From Costus lasius (lineage: Eukaryota > Streptophyta > Magnoliopsida > Zingiberales > Costaceae), in assembly GCA_027563935.2 (NCBI GenBank), contig CM050450.1:91634439-91698438 (forward strand): a DNA stretch of 64,000 nucleotides, written 5' to 3'. A model generated the notes under the pieces. It was not told the origin of the DNA. It did not search any database and saw only the letters and a program-made list of their open reading frames with translations. Each line of letters opens with the position of its first letter. The stretch's first letter is position 1. Position numbers and translations under genes: made by a program. Below, one piece after another: positions 35,709 through 48,491 of this stretch.

Positions 35709-37406
35709 TGAAAGTCCCCTAAAACAAGGGGGCGAAACCCTAATAGTAGGCGCATATAAAAATTTTTCGAGCGGAAGCAAGGGTTTCCTAGATCGATTTA
35801 TATGTCATATGATCAACTTTCAATACCTTGCAATGTAGATAGATCTAGAAGAAAGATCATACCATTGCCATCGCTTGGATGGTGCCTTGGAAGCAAAGAT
35901 CGAAAGGGGTCTTCTCCAAAGGTAGCGCACACAAGGTGAAGATGACTTGCTCCTTTGAGTCCTTTGTGCTAGCAAAGTTCTTCAAAGTATCCATGATCGT
36001 TTGAAGGGAATTGAGATGAGACTTTGCTTGTCGAAATTTCTCCAAGGCGTGAAATCTTTTTGCCACACGAGAGAGAGGGCGACGAGAGAGAAGAACTTCG
36101 GCTTAAGGCGTTGAGGCGTTCAACAAGAAGTGGCGTTACATGCTTTCTAAAAATAGAAATACATGAAGCCATGCGCCCACTCAATGAAACCACCAAAATG
36201 CCTACATGCTTTGAACCAAGCGTTCACTCATGTGAACCGGTTCAAGCCAATTCAATCCAATTGCATTTGGTTCAAAGTCCAAACCAAATCAGCCCAAGCC
36301 ATGATCTAGATCACATTGAACCAAATGGTTCAAGATCTAACCGTTCATCTCTTGATGCTCCTGATCTCACCGATCTAGCAACAATTCTCTCGATCGAAGC
36401 TTACCGATCTCAAGCCCAAATCAATCAAACATGATCAGACCAGATCTCACTTACAATCATAGATTAAATCCCTTTAAACTGAACCAAAACAATTCAGTCC
36501 ACACGATCTGACTTAAGTAAGCCATATCATCAAATTGTGCGACCCTAAGGGTTTCCTTTAAATGTCGGTAACGATAACTTTCGTTATCACGATCAGTGAG
36601 GGGTATCTAGCAACACATCACTGTCTCCCGATATAAAGGAAAGAGTCTTCCAAGACTACACCCAAACCACAGCACAAGTGTGAATCTACTTCACTAGGCA
36701 TACTTGATTCCTTTGCCACTGGATGTTCTTATTGGACAAGCGTGTCAAGCCTGTAACTCCAATATGATGAGAATGATTAGATCAGATGAACATAGTCATC
36801 TGGGTATGGCCATACACTTTCTCAATCATCTCATCCAAGGGGGCCCCTTTAGAACATCACACTCCTATTAAGGAGACGGCAATCCTATATCTATCACTAG
36901 TGTCCTAACCTGACTCATGATCATTATCCAAGATAGTCTATAACCATTATGTTTCAAATGATATTGAACTACCTCAAAACAATGACAATCATCATTTATA
37001 AACACAAGTGATCTCAAGTCAGAGGACATATGCCACTTGTTGCATACAAGGATTATTCACATTGTGACAAGCAATTGAATATCCTAGTAGGGTCTGTCCA
37101 GTGCATCCAATGTACCTATGAGTCTACATCTTATTCCATGCTCGAAGCATCCTATAAGATTAGAACACATATTAGTCTCAATCATATCTAGGCTATCTCA
37201 TGTTCACCAAGATATCTCGACTAAGGACTTAACTGCATGTCAGCTAAGCTGAACAGCATTGAGACATTATTCAGAAGTATACATATGACAGCAGATGATG
37301 TAACAACCTGAATAACAACCATTGCCTTTATAAACATTAGAGTTTATACATGATACTGATACAATCCCGAGGCCTCAAACATTAGCCTTAAGGGCATACC
37401 CCAACA
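35709..37406 (-). repeat. 5' LTR of Copia B
   Basis: 1,698 bp, same length as its partner. It holds TATGGCCATA at 36805-36814 and GAACCGGTTC at 36234-36243. Confidence 0.95.
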
Positions 37407-37411
37407 AACTC

Positions 37412-38656
37412 TTGGCCATTGAACAAATCAAAGCCCCATGGTATGCTGACATAGTAAATTACCTAGTAGCTATTGTTTTTCCTCCTAATTTAAATTACCA
37501 AAGAAAGAAGAGATTCTTAGCCGAGGCAAAGAACTATTTTTGGGATGAGCCTTATGTTTTTAGGAGATGTGTAGATGGAATTTTTAGAAGATATATACCT
37601 AAAGAGGAAATCACAAATATATTATTTCAATGTCATGGATCCTCTTATGGAGGGCACTCTAGTACTGCGACAACTGCTTTCAAGGTTTTGCAATTAGGAT
37701 TTTATTAGCCTTCAATTTTTAAAGATGCTAGAAATTTTATTTTATCTTCTAATAGATGTCAAAAGACAGGGAACATTAACAGAAGACATGAGATGCCACT
37801 ATCTACTATTCTTAAGGTTGAGATATTTGATGTTTGGGGGATAAATTTCATGGGTCCTTTTCCATCTTCTAGAGGTAACAAATACATACTTGTAGCAGAT
37901 GAATATGTTTCAAAGTGGATTGAGGCTCTTGCTTCTCCCACTAAGGATTCTAGAGTTGTTGCTAAACTGTTCAAAAAGATTATCTTTCTGCGATTTGGGA
38001 CACCACGAGTAGTAATTAGTGATAGAGGCTCATATTTCATAGAACATAAGTTCTTAGCCTTGCTTAAGAAGTATGGGGTAAATCATAGAGTTGCAACACC
38101 TTATCACCCCCAAACAAGTGGACAAGTTGAAATATCAAATAGAGAAATCAAGGGAATTTTGGAAAATACAGTGTCACGCACGAGAAAAGATTGGACATAC
38201 AAACTTGATGACGCACTGTGGGCCTACCGGATTGCTTTTAAAACACCAATAGGTATGTCTCCTTTTCAATTGGTTTATGGTAAATCTTGTCATCTACCTG
38301 TAGAGCTTGAACATAGGGCATTCTAGGCAATCAAAGCACTAAACTTTGACTTAAAGAATGCGGGTAAAAAATGGAGGTTACAATTGAACAAGCTAGATGA
38401 GATTAGACTCTCGGCTTACGAAAATGCAAGAATTTATAAGGAGAGGACTAAAAGGTGGCAAGATCGACATATTTTGAGAAAGGAATTCCAACTAGGTGAC
38501 TTTGTTCTTTTATTCAATTCTAGATTGAGACTTTTTCCTGGTAGACTTAAGTCTCGATGGTGTGGACCTTTTCAAGTAAAGAAAACTTACCCCTACGGAG
38601 CTGTGGACATATGGAGTAATGAACAGGAGAGTTTAAGGTTAACGATTAGAAATTAA
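37412..38656 (+). pseudogene. Athila integrase
   Basis: Continues the Athila pol after Copia B (IKAPWYADIVNYLV). The frame is constant, with TAG stops at 37706-37708 and 38324-38326, each where Trp is expected. Zinc-binding part: QCHGSSYGGH then RCQKTG, where the first Cys of the CxxC pair is Asn. Catalytic core: GIDFMGPF has become GINFMGPF (AAT at 37844-37846), removing the first acid of the D,D,E triad; VISDRGS and [11 protein letters not shown] keep the other two. The C-terminal domain is recognisable to [18 protein letters not shown]. Confidence 0.9.
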
Positions 38657-40325
38657 AGCATTATTATCAAGAAGAACTGATTGAAGAAAGGGAAAAATTC
38701 TATCTTGATCAACCACGATCAAATCTGAGTGCAGAACAGTCAAGCTAAAGACCTTTAAATTAGTGCTACTTGGGAGGCAACCCAAGCACTCTTACTTAAC
38801 TCAGTTTCTTTTTTTTTAGTTTATTTTTAGAACTAATTTTTCTCCTCTTTTTGTAGGTGAAATTGAGTTTTGGCGAATATTGAGGCACCACCGTAATAAA
38901 AATTAGAATTTCTCACCTGTGTTTTCACCTATTCCTGCATCGACTAGTCTACCCCCGAGGACACAGAGGAGATTAGATCCGATGCTGATGAGTAGAGCTT
39001 TGTGAGTATTCCTTCTTCTTTACTTATTTGCATTTCATTTTCCTTATCTTATTGATGTTTCATGTTTTTATAGGGAAGGATGACTCTCCCAAACTTTTTG
39101 TGTCCGCCAACGCTATCTTGCCTTGTTCTTACTTGCCTGTTTCATCATTCAATTTGGTATTCTGATATTGATATTGAGTTCGATTGAGTTGTATAATATT
39201 TGATGACATTTTGATATTGAGCACCTTGTGGAGGTGCACACTCATGCATGACGACATGTGTAATTTTGATTCTGAATGAGTATATGCAATTCCTGTTGTT
39301 TTGATTATCTTGTGATGTATTCTGATTCTGAAGAAATTTTTGTTGATAGTATGATTTTCTTGATGATGAATGTGTTTATGCCTGTGAATAGGACTAGACC
39401 TATTGTGTCGAATTTATTTCTCTAATATATATCTGCCTATTGGAGTTTTGCATTGATTGATGAATAAAATTTTGAGTGAACATGTTATTTAATGAATTTG
39501 GTTTGAAAAATGAAGCTACGTCTTTGAATAAAATTAGTATATAAGTATGATTTTTGAATTGATATTGATTGATTAATTTAGTTGATGTTCATCCTATTTG
39601 CTATTTGTTGGGAAGAAAGATTCCATTATCCAAATTAAGAGAGTGATGACTCCCTTACTTGGCACTGCGCAAGATTGGCACTGGTACCAAAGACATAACT
39701 TGAAGTCAAAATGAGAGAAAAAGAAAAATCAAGAGAATGATTCCTCATCTTGGCACCGTGTTGATTTGCAGTGGTACCTAAGTTAAGAGTTGAAGTCCAA
39801 AGAAAAATAGCATGTATCTATGTGGGTAGATACCATGGAGAGAAATCGTTTCACATTAACTCCGCTATCTTTGGTAAAATTCTTCCTACCAAAAAGATAT
39901 GAGTTCTATTACATTGATTATGTGATCGATGTACTCTAACTTCGTCACCAGAAAAAAGGTGGTAATCGAATTAGAGAATATGAATGGAACATAAAAGGGA
40001 GGAACTAAAAAATTCTAAGTGGAAAAAGATCTTGGAAATCCTATTCCTATAAACAAAAGTATGATAGGTTTGAATTGAAACTAGGTGAAATCTTGAGATT
40101 GAAATTCTACTTATTATACAAGTTACAAAATTTTATTTGATTAAGTTGTGGATCTTGAGAATTGAATTCAACGGGTGATATGTTTATTAGATATTTCATG
40201 AAACAATTGGTGAGATTTTCCATTGGTGATTGTATTTTAGAAATTTATTCTTCATCAGAAAGTCTTTTCCTTTAATCAACTTTTGATTTTGCTTGAGGAC
40301 AAGCAAAGTTTGAGCCTTATGTATT
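38657..40325 (+). other. Athila 3' untranslated region, no env-like gene
   Basis: About 1.67 kb A/T-rich and without a credible coding frame, although many Athila elements carry an env-like frame here. It has a hairpin CTTGGGAGGCAACCCAAG (38769-38786) and, after a pyrimidine-rich tract, a splice-acceptor-like TTTTTGTAG ending at 38856. A clear polypurine tract before the 3' LTR is not visible. Confidence 0.7.
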
Positions 40326-41126
40326 TGATGACACGAAAATTCATAGCATATTTTGTGTCATTTGATAGGTCTTTTGGTGTCACATTCATGCTCTTTTGCT
40401 TATTTTTATGTCTTATTTATCAAATATTGCAGAATCTACACATTTTCTAGTTTTTTTATCATTTTCATGTAAAAAGGCACTATTTTAAGGCGTTTTCAAG
40501 CAAATTCAGATGCATAGATGAATTCCCATCATTAAAAGAAAATTGCATGTCAAATTTCACATAATTCAAAGCTTCAAACCAAATTACGGCAGGGCTGTAA
40601 TTAAAATTACGGTACCATCCTTTCACTGCCCCTACAGAACAAACCACGGCACTACCGTAATTTCAGAGCACTGCCATAATTTGGGATAAATTTCGTACAT
40701 AAGGATTTGCAGACTTTACGGTACCACTGTAAATAATATTACAGGCCGTATTTTGAGGCAATTTCTGACCAGAAAGATATACAGAAAATACGGCACTGCC
40801 GTAATGCATATTATGGTGCCGTAATTCCAGTCGAATTCTGTACAGAAGAACTTTGCAGTTATTACGGTACTGCCGTAAAGATTTTCACGGCCGTAATTCT
40901 AACCCAAGCAGCCGAATTTTCCAGACTTTTTGAAGCCTGATTCTTGCGCAGATGATTGCGGATGATCTACACCATCAATTTGTGATCCATAAAAAGGAAA
41001 ATACTCGTCAGACCGAGGAGAAGGGACATACACGAAAAGCCCCAATTTTGATCAACGTTCGAGAGAGAAATCGCGATCTTCACCGCCGCCCTAGGTTTCA
41101 CCGCCGTGAAGCATACAGTGCATCTC
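40326..41126 (+). repeat. Athila 3' LTR, first part
   Basis: Starts TGATGACACG like the 5' LTR at 12357. It is interrupted by Copia C at ATCTC (41122-41126). The TACGG/CCGTA dyads (40583-40900) are better kept than in the 5' LTR. Confidence 0.92.
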
Positions 41127-42809
41127 TGTTGGGGTATGCCCTTAAGGCTAATGTTTGAGGCCTTGGGATTGTATCAGTATCATGTAATAAACTCTTGTGT
41201 TTATAAAGGCATGGTTATTATTCAGGTTGTTACCTTCTCTGCTGCAATTAGTGTACTTCTGAATAATGTCTCAAAGCTGTTCAGCTGGGCTGACATGCTA
41301 TAAAGTCCTTAGTCGAGATATCTTGGTGAACATGAGACAGCCTTGATATAATTGAGACTAATATGTATTCTAATCTTATAGGATGCTTCGAGCATGGAAT
41401 AAGATGTAGACTCATGGGTACATTGGATGTACTGGACAGACCCTACTAGGATATTCAATTACTTGTCAAAATGTGAATAATCCTTGTTTGCACTAAGTGG
41501 CACATGTCCTCTGACTTGAGATCACTTGTGTTTCTAAATGATAATTGTCATTGTTTTGAGGTAGTTCAATATCATTTGAAACATAATGATTATAGACTAT
41601 CTTGGATAATGATCTTGAGTCAGGTTAGGGCACTAGTGATAGATAAAGGATTGCCATCTCCTTAATTGGAGTGTGATGTTCTATAGGGGCCCCCTAGATG
41701 GGATGATTGAGATAGTGTATGGCCATACCCAGGTGACTGTGATCATCTGATCTAATCATGCTCATCATATTGGAATAACAAGCTTGACATGCTTGTCCAA
41801 TAAGAACATCCAGTGGCAAAGGAAAAATGTATGCCTAGTGAAGTGGATTCACACTTGTGCTGTGGTTTGGGAGTAGTCTTGGAAGACTTTTTCCTTTATA
41901 TCGGGAGACAGTGATGTGTTGCTAGATACCCCTCACTGATCGTGATAATGTAAGTTATCATTACCGACATTTAGAGGAAACCCTTAGGGTCGCACAACTT
42001 GATGATATGGCTTACTTAAGTCTGATCGTGTGGACTGAATTCTTTGGGATCAGTTTAAAGGAGTTTAAACTCTGATTGTAAGTGAGATCTGGTCTGATCA
42101 TGTTTGATTGATTGGGGCTTGAGATCGGTAAGCTTCGATCAAGAGAGATGATTCTAGATCGGTGAGATCAGGAACATCATGAGATGAATAGTTAGATCTT
42201 GAGCCATTTTGGTTCAGAGAGATCTAGACCATGGGCCGGTTTGGTTTGGTCTTTGGACCGAATTGAATTAGCTTGAACCGGTTCACATATGTGAACGCAT
42301 GGTTCAAGGCTCAATCATATTTGGGCGGTTTTCTTATGGGTGAGCGCATGGCTTCATGACTTGCCATATTTGGAAGTCATGAAACGCCATCACTTAAAAA
42401 ACGCCTAAATGATGATGGTGAATTGAATTCGATTGTCGCCTTGGCTAGAGAGGTGAAAGAGCTTCTTCCTCGACGAGAAGAGAGTTCGGCCAAGCATCTC
42501 TTGACTTCGACACACGCAAGGAGAACTTGGTGATTTTTGCTAGCACAAGAATTGCGCAAGAAGGAAGCCTTCATCATCCTTGTGTGCGTCTTCTTTGGAG
42601 GAGAGCTCATTTGCCCTCTTGCTTCCAAGCCGCCTCCTTCCTCATGGCTATGGTAATAGATCTCAACTTGATCTTTGCAATATAACCAAGTTAATCATAT
42701 GATCTACATACGGTCTTGAGGGTGACACCCCTATAATACTTCATGCGCCCCCTTTTATTAGGGTTTCACCCCCTTTTTGCGCTGTGCTCCCCCTTGAAGG
42801 GGACTTTCA
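41127..42809 (+). repeat. 5' LTR of Copia C
   Basis: 1,683 bp, TGTTGGGG to ACTTTCA. It contains TATGGCCATA (41718-41727), GAACCGGTTC (42275-42284) and the overlapping 16-bp palindrome GTTCACATATGTGAAC (42281-42296). Confidence 0.96.
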
Positions 42810-42811
42810 AA

Positions 42812-42823
42812 TGGTATCAGAGC
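42812..42823 (+). other. Primer-binding site of Copia C
   Basis: TGGTATCAGAGC, two bases after the LTR; matches initiator tRNA-Met. Confidence 0.92.
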
Positions 42824-44586
42824 ATGGTTTTCTTGTAGAATCATATGATTGCTTCATGTTGCTTGTTTGTGATCCGTGTATGTCATTACATGTTATAGAT
42901 CTATATTGAAGTTTCATCATAGTTGCGCATGTTACCAAGTATCTAGTTGCGCATGATAATGTAGATGAAAGCTTCTTACTTTGTTGTTGCGCATGTTGTA
43001 AGTTGTTTTTCCCTAAAAACTTTGTAACATCTTGCGCGCTCCATTTAGATCTATAAGCGCCTACTATAAACCCTTAGATGGGTTGATGGGGTTGAAAGCA
43101 TCATCTAGTGTAGATCCAATAGTCTGATCAGACCGTCTGACAGCCTAGATGGATCGACCAGATGGCACCTGTGCGCAAGCACAAGGTGGCTATAGGTCGA
43201 TTGCATCACAGGTGTGTAGCGAGGTCTGGTTGAGACAACCAGTGAACACACATGAGTTAGGCCCAGGGTCACACCCGCTTGCCAGAACTCATGTTGGTTG
43301 TTCAGCCCTTGGCGCATGCATGGTTGACCATTAGGTCAACTCGAGTCAGTTAGGACTTGGTGCATGCAAGGGCATGGATCTAACTAGATTGTTGAGTGGA
43401 TCCCTATCAATGGACCATTGTAAGGTTGTAGGGCACATAAGGAAATTAAAATTGATGCCAATGGGGTTTTCAAAATTTTATTTTCTTTGTAATGGATCAC
43501 ATGTTGATTGAATGATGCCATGATGCTTGTTTATTTAATCTTATGTGGGTTGCCCTTAATGTGTGCTGTGCTGGGGCCTGCGAGCCTGGTAAATTATTAT
43601 TATTGTGATCTGCGAATCACATTTTTAAATAATTGTATAATTGACCTGCGAGTCAAGCTTGTCTAGATAGATCAAAATGTATTTTGATTAGACAAGAGCA
43701 CAAAGGCACACATCCCAGATGGGCATTCAGCTGGTGGCGCACCTGAGGTGCTCTTGGCGCAAGGGCCCTGGGTTGGACCAGATGAGATGCTAAAGACCCA
43801 AGAAGAGCAAGTGAAGACTTAAGTATCTTAAGGTCTTACTTAGGCTATGGGCTTTTACCACATAAGATCCATGCTTTCTTTTTATTGATTATATAATTAG
43901 AATTGCATGAGTTATTTATCTTCTGCTATAGCCATAGGATTTGCCTGATAGTAAGAAGATAAAAGACCGTTAAAATCCAAATGCTAAAATATCAAGCACA
44001 TAATGCCTTCTGACGCGAAACCTCACTGTTCTGACTATCGTTGGAGCCGTGTTGTACCCACTCAGTGGGCACGTCCATCTATCTTCAGACGGTGCGGGAT
44101 TTCACCTGCGTGTTACAGAGAAGGGATTTATCGCTTCTCGTTGCTCAGCATAGCACGTGGTGGTCCAGGGAGTAGGTCGGGTCAGCTTGACCATGTAGGC
44201 TACATATGTGGCGCATATGGTAGCACATGGAGGCAGCCATCTGTGGGGTCAGAGATTGTGTTGTACCAACTCAGTTGGCACAGTCTGCTGGATTGCCCAG
44301 ATGAAGGGGAATCGCACGGGTTGGCGATTGGCAGGGACTGCCTACCAGAAATTAGTACTTGTCATCTCTGTGCATCTTATCTCGCCTGAGCGGGACGCGG
44401 AGACCAAGGATGAAATCTGGATCCCATCTCACTAAAAGAGTGTTACTCTTTCGGACTGTTTAATGGATTTTTCAGTCAGATAAAATAGTGAGAAAAGAAT
44501 CTTTCTTAAGTCCTGGATTGATTCTAAACATTGATACTGACCTTGCTGTTCTTGCATTGTTGTAGATTCCTGCAGCAACGAACACC
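42824..44586 (+). other. Leader of Copia C
   Basis: About 1.76 kb with no gene. It holds H0 (43323-43340, perfect 7-bp stem), H1 (44053-44073) and H2 (44262-44282). The tRNA-like block of the other copies is absent from the equivalent place around 43690-43760. A palindrome GTCTGATCAGAC lies near 43121-43135. Confidence 0.85.
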
Positions 44587-47500
44587 ATGAGCTTCAATGT
44601 GCGATCCCTACTGGAAAGGGAGAAGTTTGCTGGGCCAAACTTCTCAGACTGGTTCGGACACCTTAAGATCGTTCTTAAGGCAGAGAGGAAACTGTATGTC
44701 CTCGAGACGGCTGTGCCGCCTCAACCCGCTGCGAACGCCACAAGGGCGGTTCGTGATGCCTATGAAAAGCACGTCAATGATAGCATTGATGTCGCTTGCC
44801 TGATGCTAGCGTCTATGACGCCACCGCTGCAGCGTCAGCATGAGGATATGTCGGCTATAGAGATTATAGCGAACCTCAAGATGCTGTATGCTGCACAGGC
44901 GAGGACAGAACGCTATAATCTGACAAAGCTTTTCTTTCAGAGCAAACTGGCTGAAGGGAGCCCAGTGGGAGCTCACGTGCTCAAGATGATTGGGCACAAG
45001 GAGGCTCTGGAGAAACTGGGGCATACCATCAACCAGGAGCTTGCTGTAGATATTATTCTGCAGTCTCTTCCGCCTTCTTTCGATGCGTTCATTATTAACT
45101 TTAATATGAACAAAATCGATTGTACTCCGGCAGAGCTGCTGAATATGCTCTTGACTACTGAGGAGACTCTGAAGGGAAAGCCTTCAACCTCTGTCTTAAT
45201 GGTTCCTTCCAGGAACAAGAAGAAGGGGAAGAAGGGCAAAGCCCCTGTCAAGAACTACAGTAAGGCTCTGAAACAGAAGGTAAAGCGGTCGAAGGACAAC
45301 AGGTGTTTCCACTGTGGCCAGCTGGGTCACTAGAAAAAGGACTGTAAAGCGCTCCAAGGAGATAAGAGGGGAAGCATTGCTTCTGGCTCAGGTATATATG
45401 TGACTGAGGTCATGTTATCTTCTTCTTCCATTTCATGGGTGTTGGACACTGCATGTGGAGTTCACATTTGTTCAAATGTACAGGAACTCAAGAGAAGAAG
45501 GCAGGTGGGACAGCATGAGGTGGACCTACGCGTTGGAAACGGGGCACGGGTTGCTGCTGTTGCTGTAGGAGACTATTTCATTTCTTTACCATCTAGCATT
45601 GTATTGGAATTAAACAATTGTTATTTTGTACCTAGTATCACCAAGAATATTATCTCTATTCCTGCTCTTGTCAGGAAAGGGTTTTCCTTTGAATGCAAGA
45701 TTTCAAAGTGTTATCTTACTCTTGATAATATTGTCTATGCTACTGGTTCAATTAACAATGGGTTATTCATGTTGGACATGGAATATTCTATACAAAATAT
45801 TGATAATAAGAAAGCCAAGTATGCTGATGACAGCACCTTGTTATGGCATAGTCGTTTAGGCCATATTAACAAGAAGCGCATTAAGCGGTTGCATGATCAT
45901 GGACTGCTGGGATCATTCTCCTATGAGGAGATTGATACATGCAAAGCTTGTTTATTGGGTAAAATGACGAAGTCTCCTTTTCCTAACAAAGGTCAAAGGG
46001 CTTCAGGTTTACTTGACCTTATACACAGTGATGTGTGTGGGCCATTTAGTAAACATGCCAGAGGTGGCTATCAGTACTTCATTACCTTTACTGATGATTT
46101 CAGTAGGTATGGTTATGTCTATTTGATGAGACATAAGAGTGAATCTTTTGACAAGTTCAAAGAGTTCAAAAATGAAGTACAAAATCAGCTAGGCCGAAAT
46201 ATTAAGGCACTTCGTTCTGATCGAGGTGGAGAATACTTGAGTCATGCGTTTACTGACTATCTGAAAGAGTGTGGGATTATCTCACAGCTCACTCCGCCAG
46301 GAACACCGCAATGGAATGGTGTGTCCGAGAGGAGAAATAGAACGTTGCTTGACATGGTTCGTTCTATGATGAGTCAGGCTACTCTACCTTACTCCTTTTG
46401 GGGATTTGCACTGGAGACAGCTGCAAAGGTACTAAACCGAGTGCCATCCAAGGCAGTTTCAAAGACTCCATATGAGTTATGGTATGGGAAACAGCCTAGC
46501 TTGACATTTATTAAGATCTGGGGTTGCGAGGCTTATGTCAAAAAGCTCGCCTCTGGGAAACTGGAGAGCAGATCTGAGAAATGCTTCTTTGTCGGTTACC
46601 CTAAGGAAACTAAGGGTTATTATTTCTACGATCCCAAAGAGAACAAGGTATTTGTTGCTCGGACGGCCATTTTTCTTGAGAAGGAGTTTCTTCTGCAAGA
46701 GGCCAGTGGGAGAGGAATAAAGTTGGATGAGAATCCAGATGAAGGACAAAGTAGTCAAGCACAGATGGATGAGCCTGAGCCGGTAGAACAGGTTATTACA
46801 CAACCTGAGGCTCAGATATCACGGGAACCACGAAGATCGGGAAGGATCCGTCGACAGCCTGAGCGCTATGACGGAGTCTACATCATTGATAATGATGAAC
46901 CCCTCACTTATGCGGATGCGGTCAGTGGACCGGAGTCAGCTAGATGGCTTGAAGCTATGCGAGCCGAAATGGACTCCATGTCAGATAACCAAGTCTGGGA
47001 TTTGGTTGATCCGCCTCTGGGAGTAATCCCTATAGGCTGTAAATGGATCTTCAAGAAGAAGATTGACATGGATGGTAACGTGGTTACCTATAAAGGCAGG
47101 CTAGTTGCGAAAGGTTTCAAACAAATCTACGGGATAGATTATGATGAAACTTTCTCTCCTGTAGCCATGTTCAAGTCTATTCGGATTCTTTTCGCGATAG
47201 CTGCATATTACGATTATGAGATCTGGCAGATGGATGTGAAAACAGCTTTCCTTAATGGAAATCTTAATGAGGATGTGTATATGACACAACCTGAAGGTTT
47301 CACTAATCCATCAGATCGTCATAAAATATGCAAGTTAAAGAAGTCCATTTATGGACTTAAACAAGCATCAAGAAGCTGGAATATTCGTTTTGATGAATCA
47401 ATCTCTGAGTTTGGCTTCATCAAGAACGAGGATGACCCGTGTGTATATAAGAGGTTTAGTGGGAGCGTAATTACTTTCCTAGTCCTCTACGTCGATGATA

Positions 47501-48471
47501 TCTTAATCATTGGAAACGATGTTCCTGAACTGCATGTTGTTAAAGCATGGTTAGGAAAATGTTTTCAGATGAAAGATTTAGGAGAAGCAGCCTATGTGTT
47601 AGGTGTGAAGATCTACAGGGATAGATCTAAGAGGCTTCTCGGGCTGTGCCAGAGTACTTACATCGATAAAGTCCTGGAGAGATTCCATTTAGAGAATTCT
47701 AAAAGAGGATATCTTCCAGTCAGACATGGTCTGAATCTTTCGAAGAGTCAGTGTCCACAAACACAGACTGAGAAAGATGAAATGGACAATACGCCTTATG
47801 CTTCGGCTATTGGGTCCATTATGTATGCGATGTTGTGTACTCGCCCAGACGTCGCTTACGGGTTAAGCGTAACCAGTCGTTTCCAAAGTAATCCAGGACA
47901 GGCACACTGGATTGCAGTCAAGAACATCTTAAAATATCTGCGGAGGACCAAAGATATGTTCTTGATATATGGTGGTCAGGAAGAACTCAGTATAGAAGGA
48001 TATACTGACGCTTCGTTCCAGTCGGACCAGGATGATTTCCGATCGCAATCAGGCTATGTTTTTAGCTTGAATGGTGGAGCAGTGGTGTGGAAGAGTTTCA
48101 AACAGTCAACTGTTGCTGATTCCACAACAGAAGCCGAGTATGTTGCAGCCTCGGAAGCATCCAAGGAGGCAGTGTGGATTCGTAAGTTCGTGAGAGAACT
48201 TGGTGTCGTTCCTTCGAGTGCAGATCCTTTGGTTATCTTCTGTGATAACACTGGAGCAATCGCACAAGCAGAGGAACCACGGTCGCACCAGAAGTCCAAG
48301 CACATACAGAGACGGTTTCACTTGATCCGGGAGATCATTGATCGTGGCGAGATCAAAATATGCAAGGTTCATACAGATGACAATCTAGCTGACCCGCTTA
48401 CCAAGCCTCTGGCGCAGCAGAAGCATGAGAGGCACTGTAATAATATGGGTTTGAGATTTCTCAACCATTAG
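44587..48471 (+). CDS. Copia C gag-pol polyprotein with one internal TAG
   Basis: One frame of 1,294 codons from ATG 44587 (MSFNVRSLLEREKF) to 48471. Domains: gag (1-235); CCHC knuckle from residue 240; protease D-T-A-C-G near 287; integrase HHCC (LWHSRLGH...CKAC) near 420 and catalytic HSD (482), RSDRGGE (~545), NGVSE (~578); RT from GCKWIFKKK (~817) with YVDD at 968-971; RNase H with TDASF (~1140) and TTEAEY (~1180). The single break is TGG to TAG at 45331-45333, inside the zinc knuckle, where Copia A and B keep Trp. Everything else that I can check looks functional. Gag and pol are in one frame, as usual for plant copia elements. Confidence 0.95.
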
Positions 48472-48491
48472 ATTAAGTGCAAGTGGGAGAT

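Larger units (their letters stand above)
28285..37406 (-). mobile_element. Copia B, full-length element in Athila pol
   Basis: 9,122 bp with two 1,698-bp LTRs (28285-29982 and 35709-37406), flanked by the duplication AACTC (28280-28284 and 37407-37411). On the minus strand it reads 5' LTR, primer site, leader, gag-pol, 3' LTR. It belongs to the same family as Copia A and C, with a differing LTR 3' end. By eye the LTRs differ at about 15 positions. Confidence 0.95.

Noticed and set aside
39000..40300. A host gene in the A/T-rich Athila 3' region
   Set aside because: No frame of useful length or splice pattern was found, and the region is bounded by Athila integrase and its 3' LTR.
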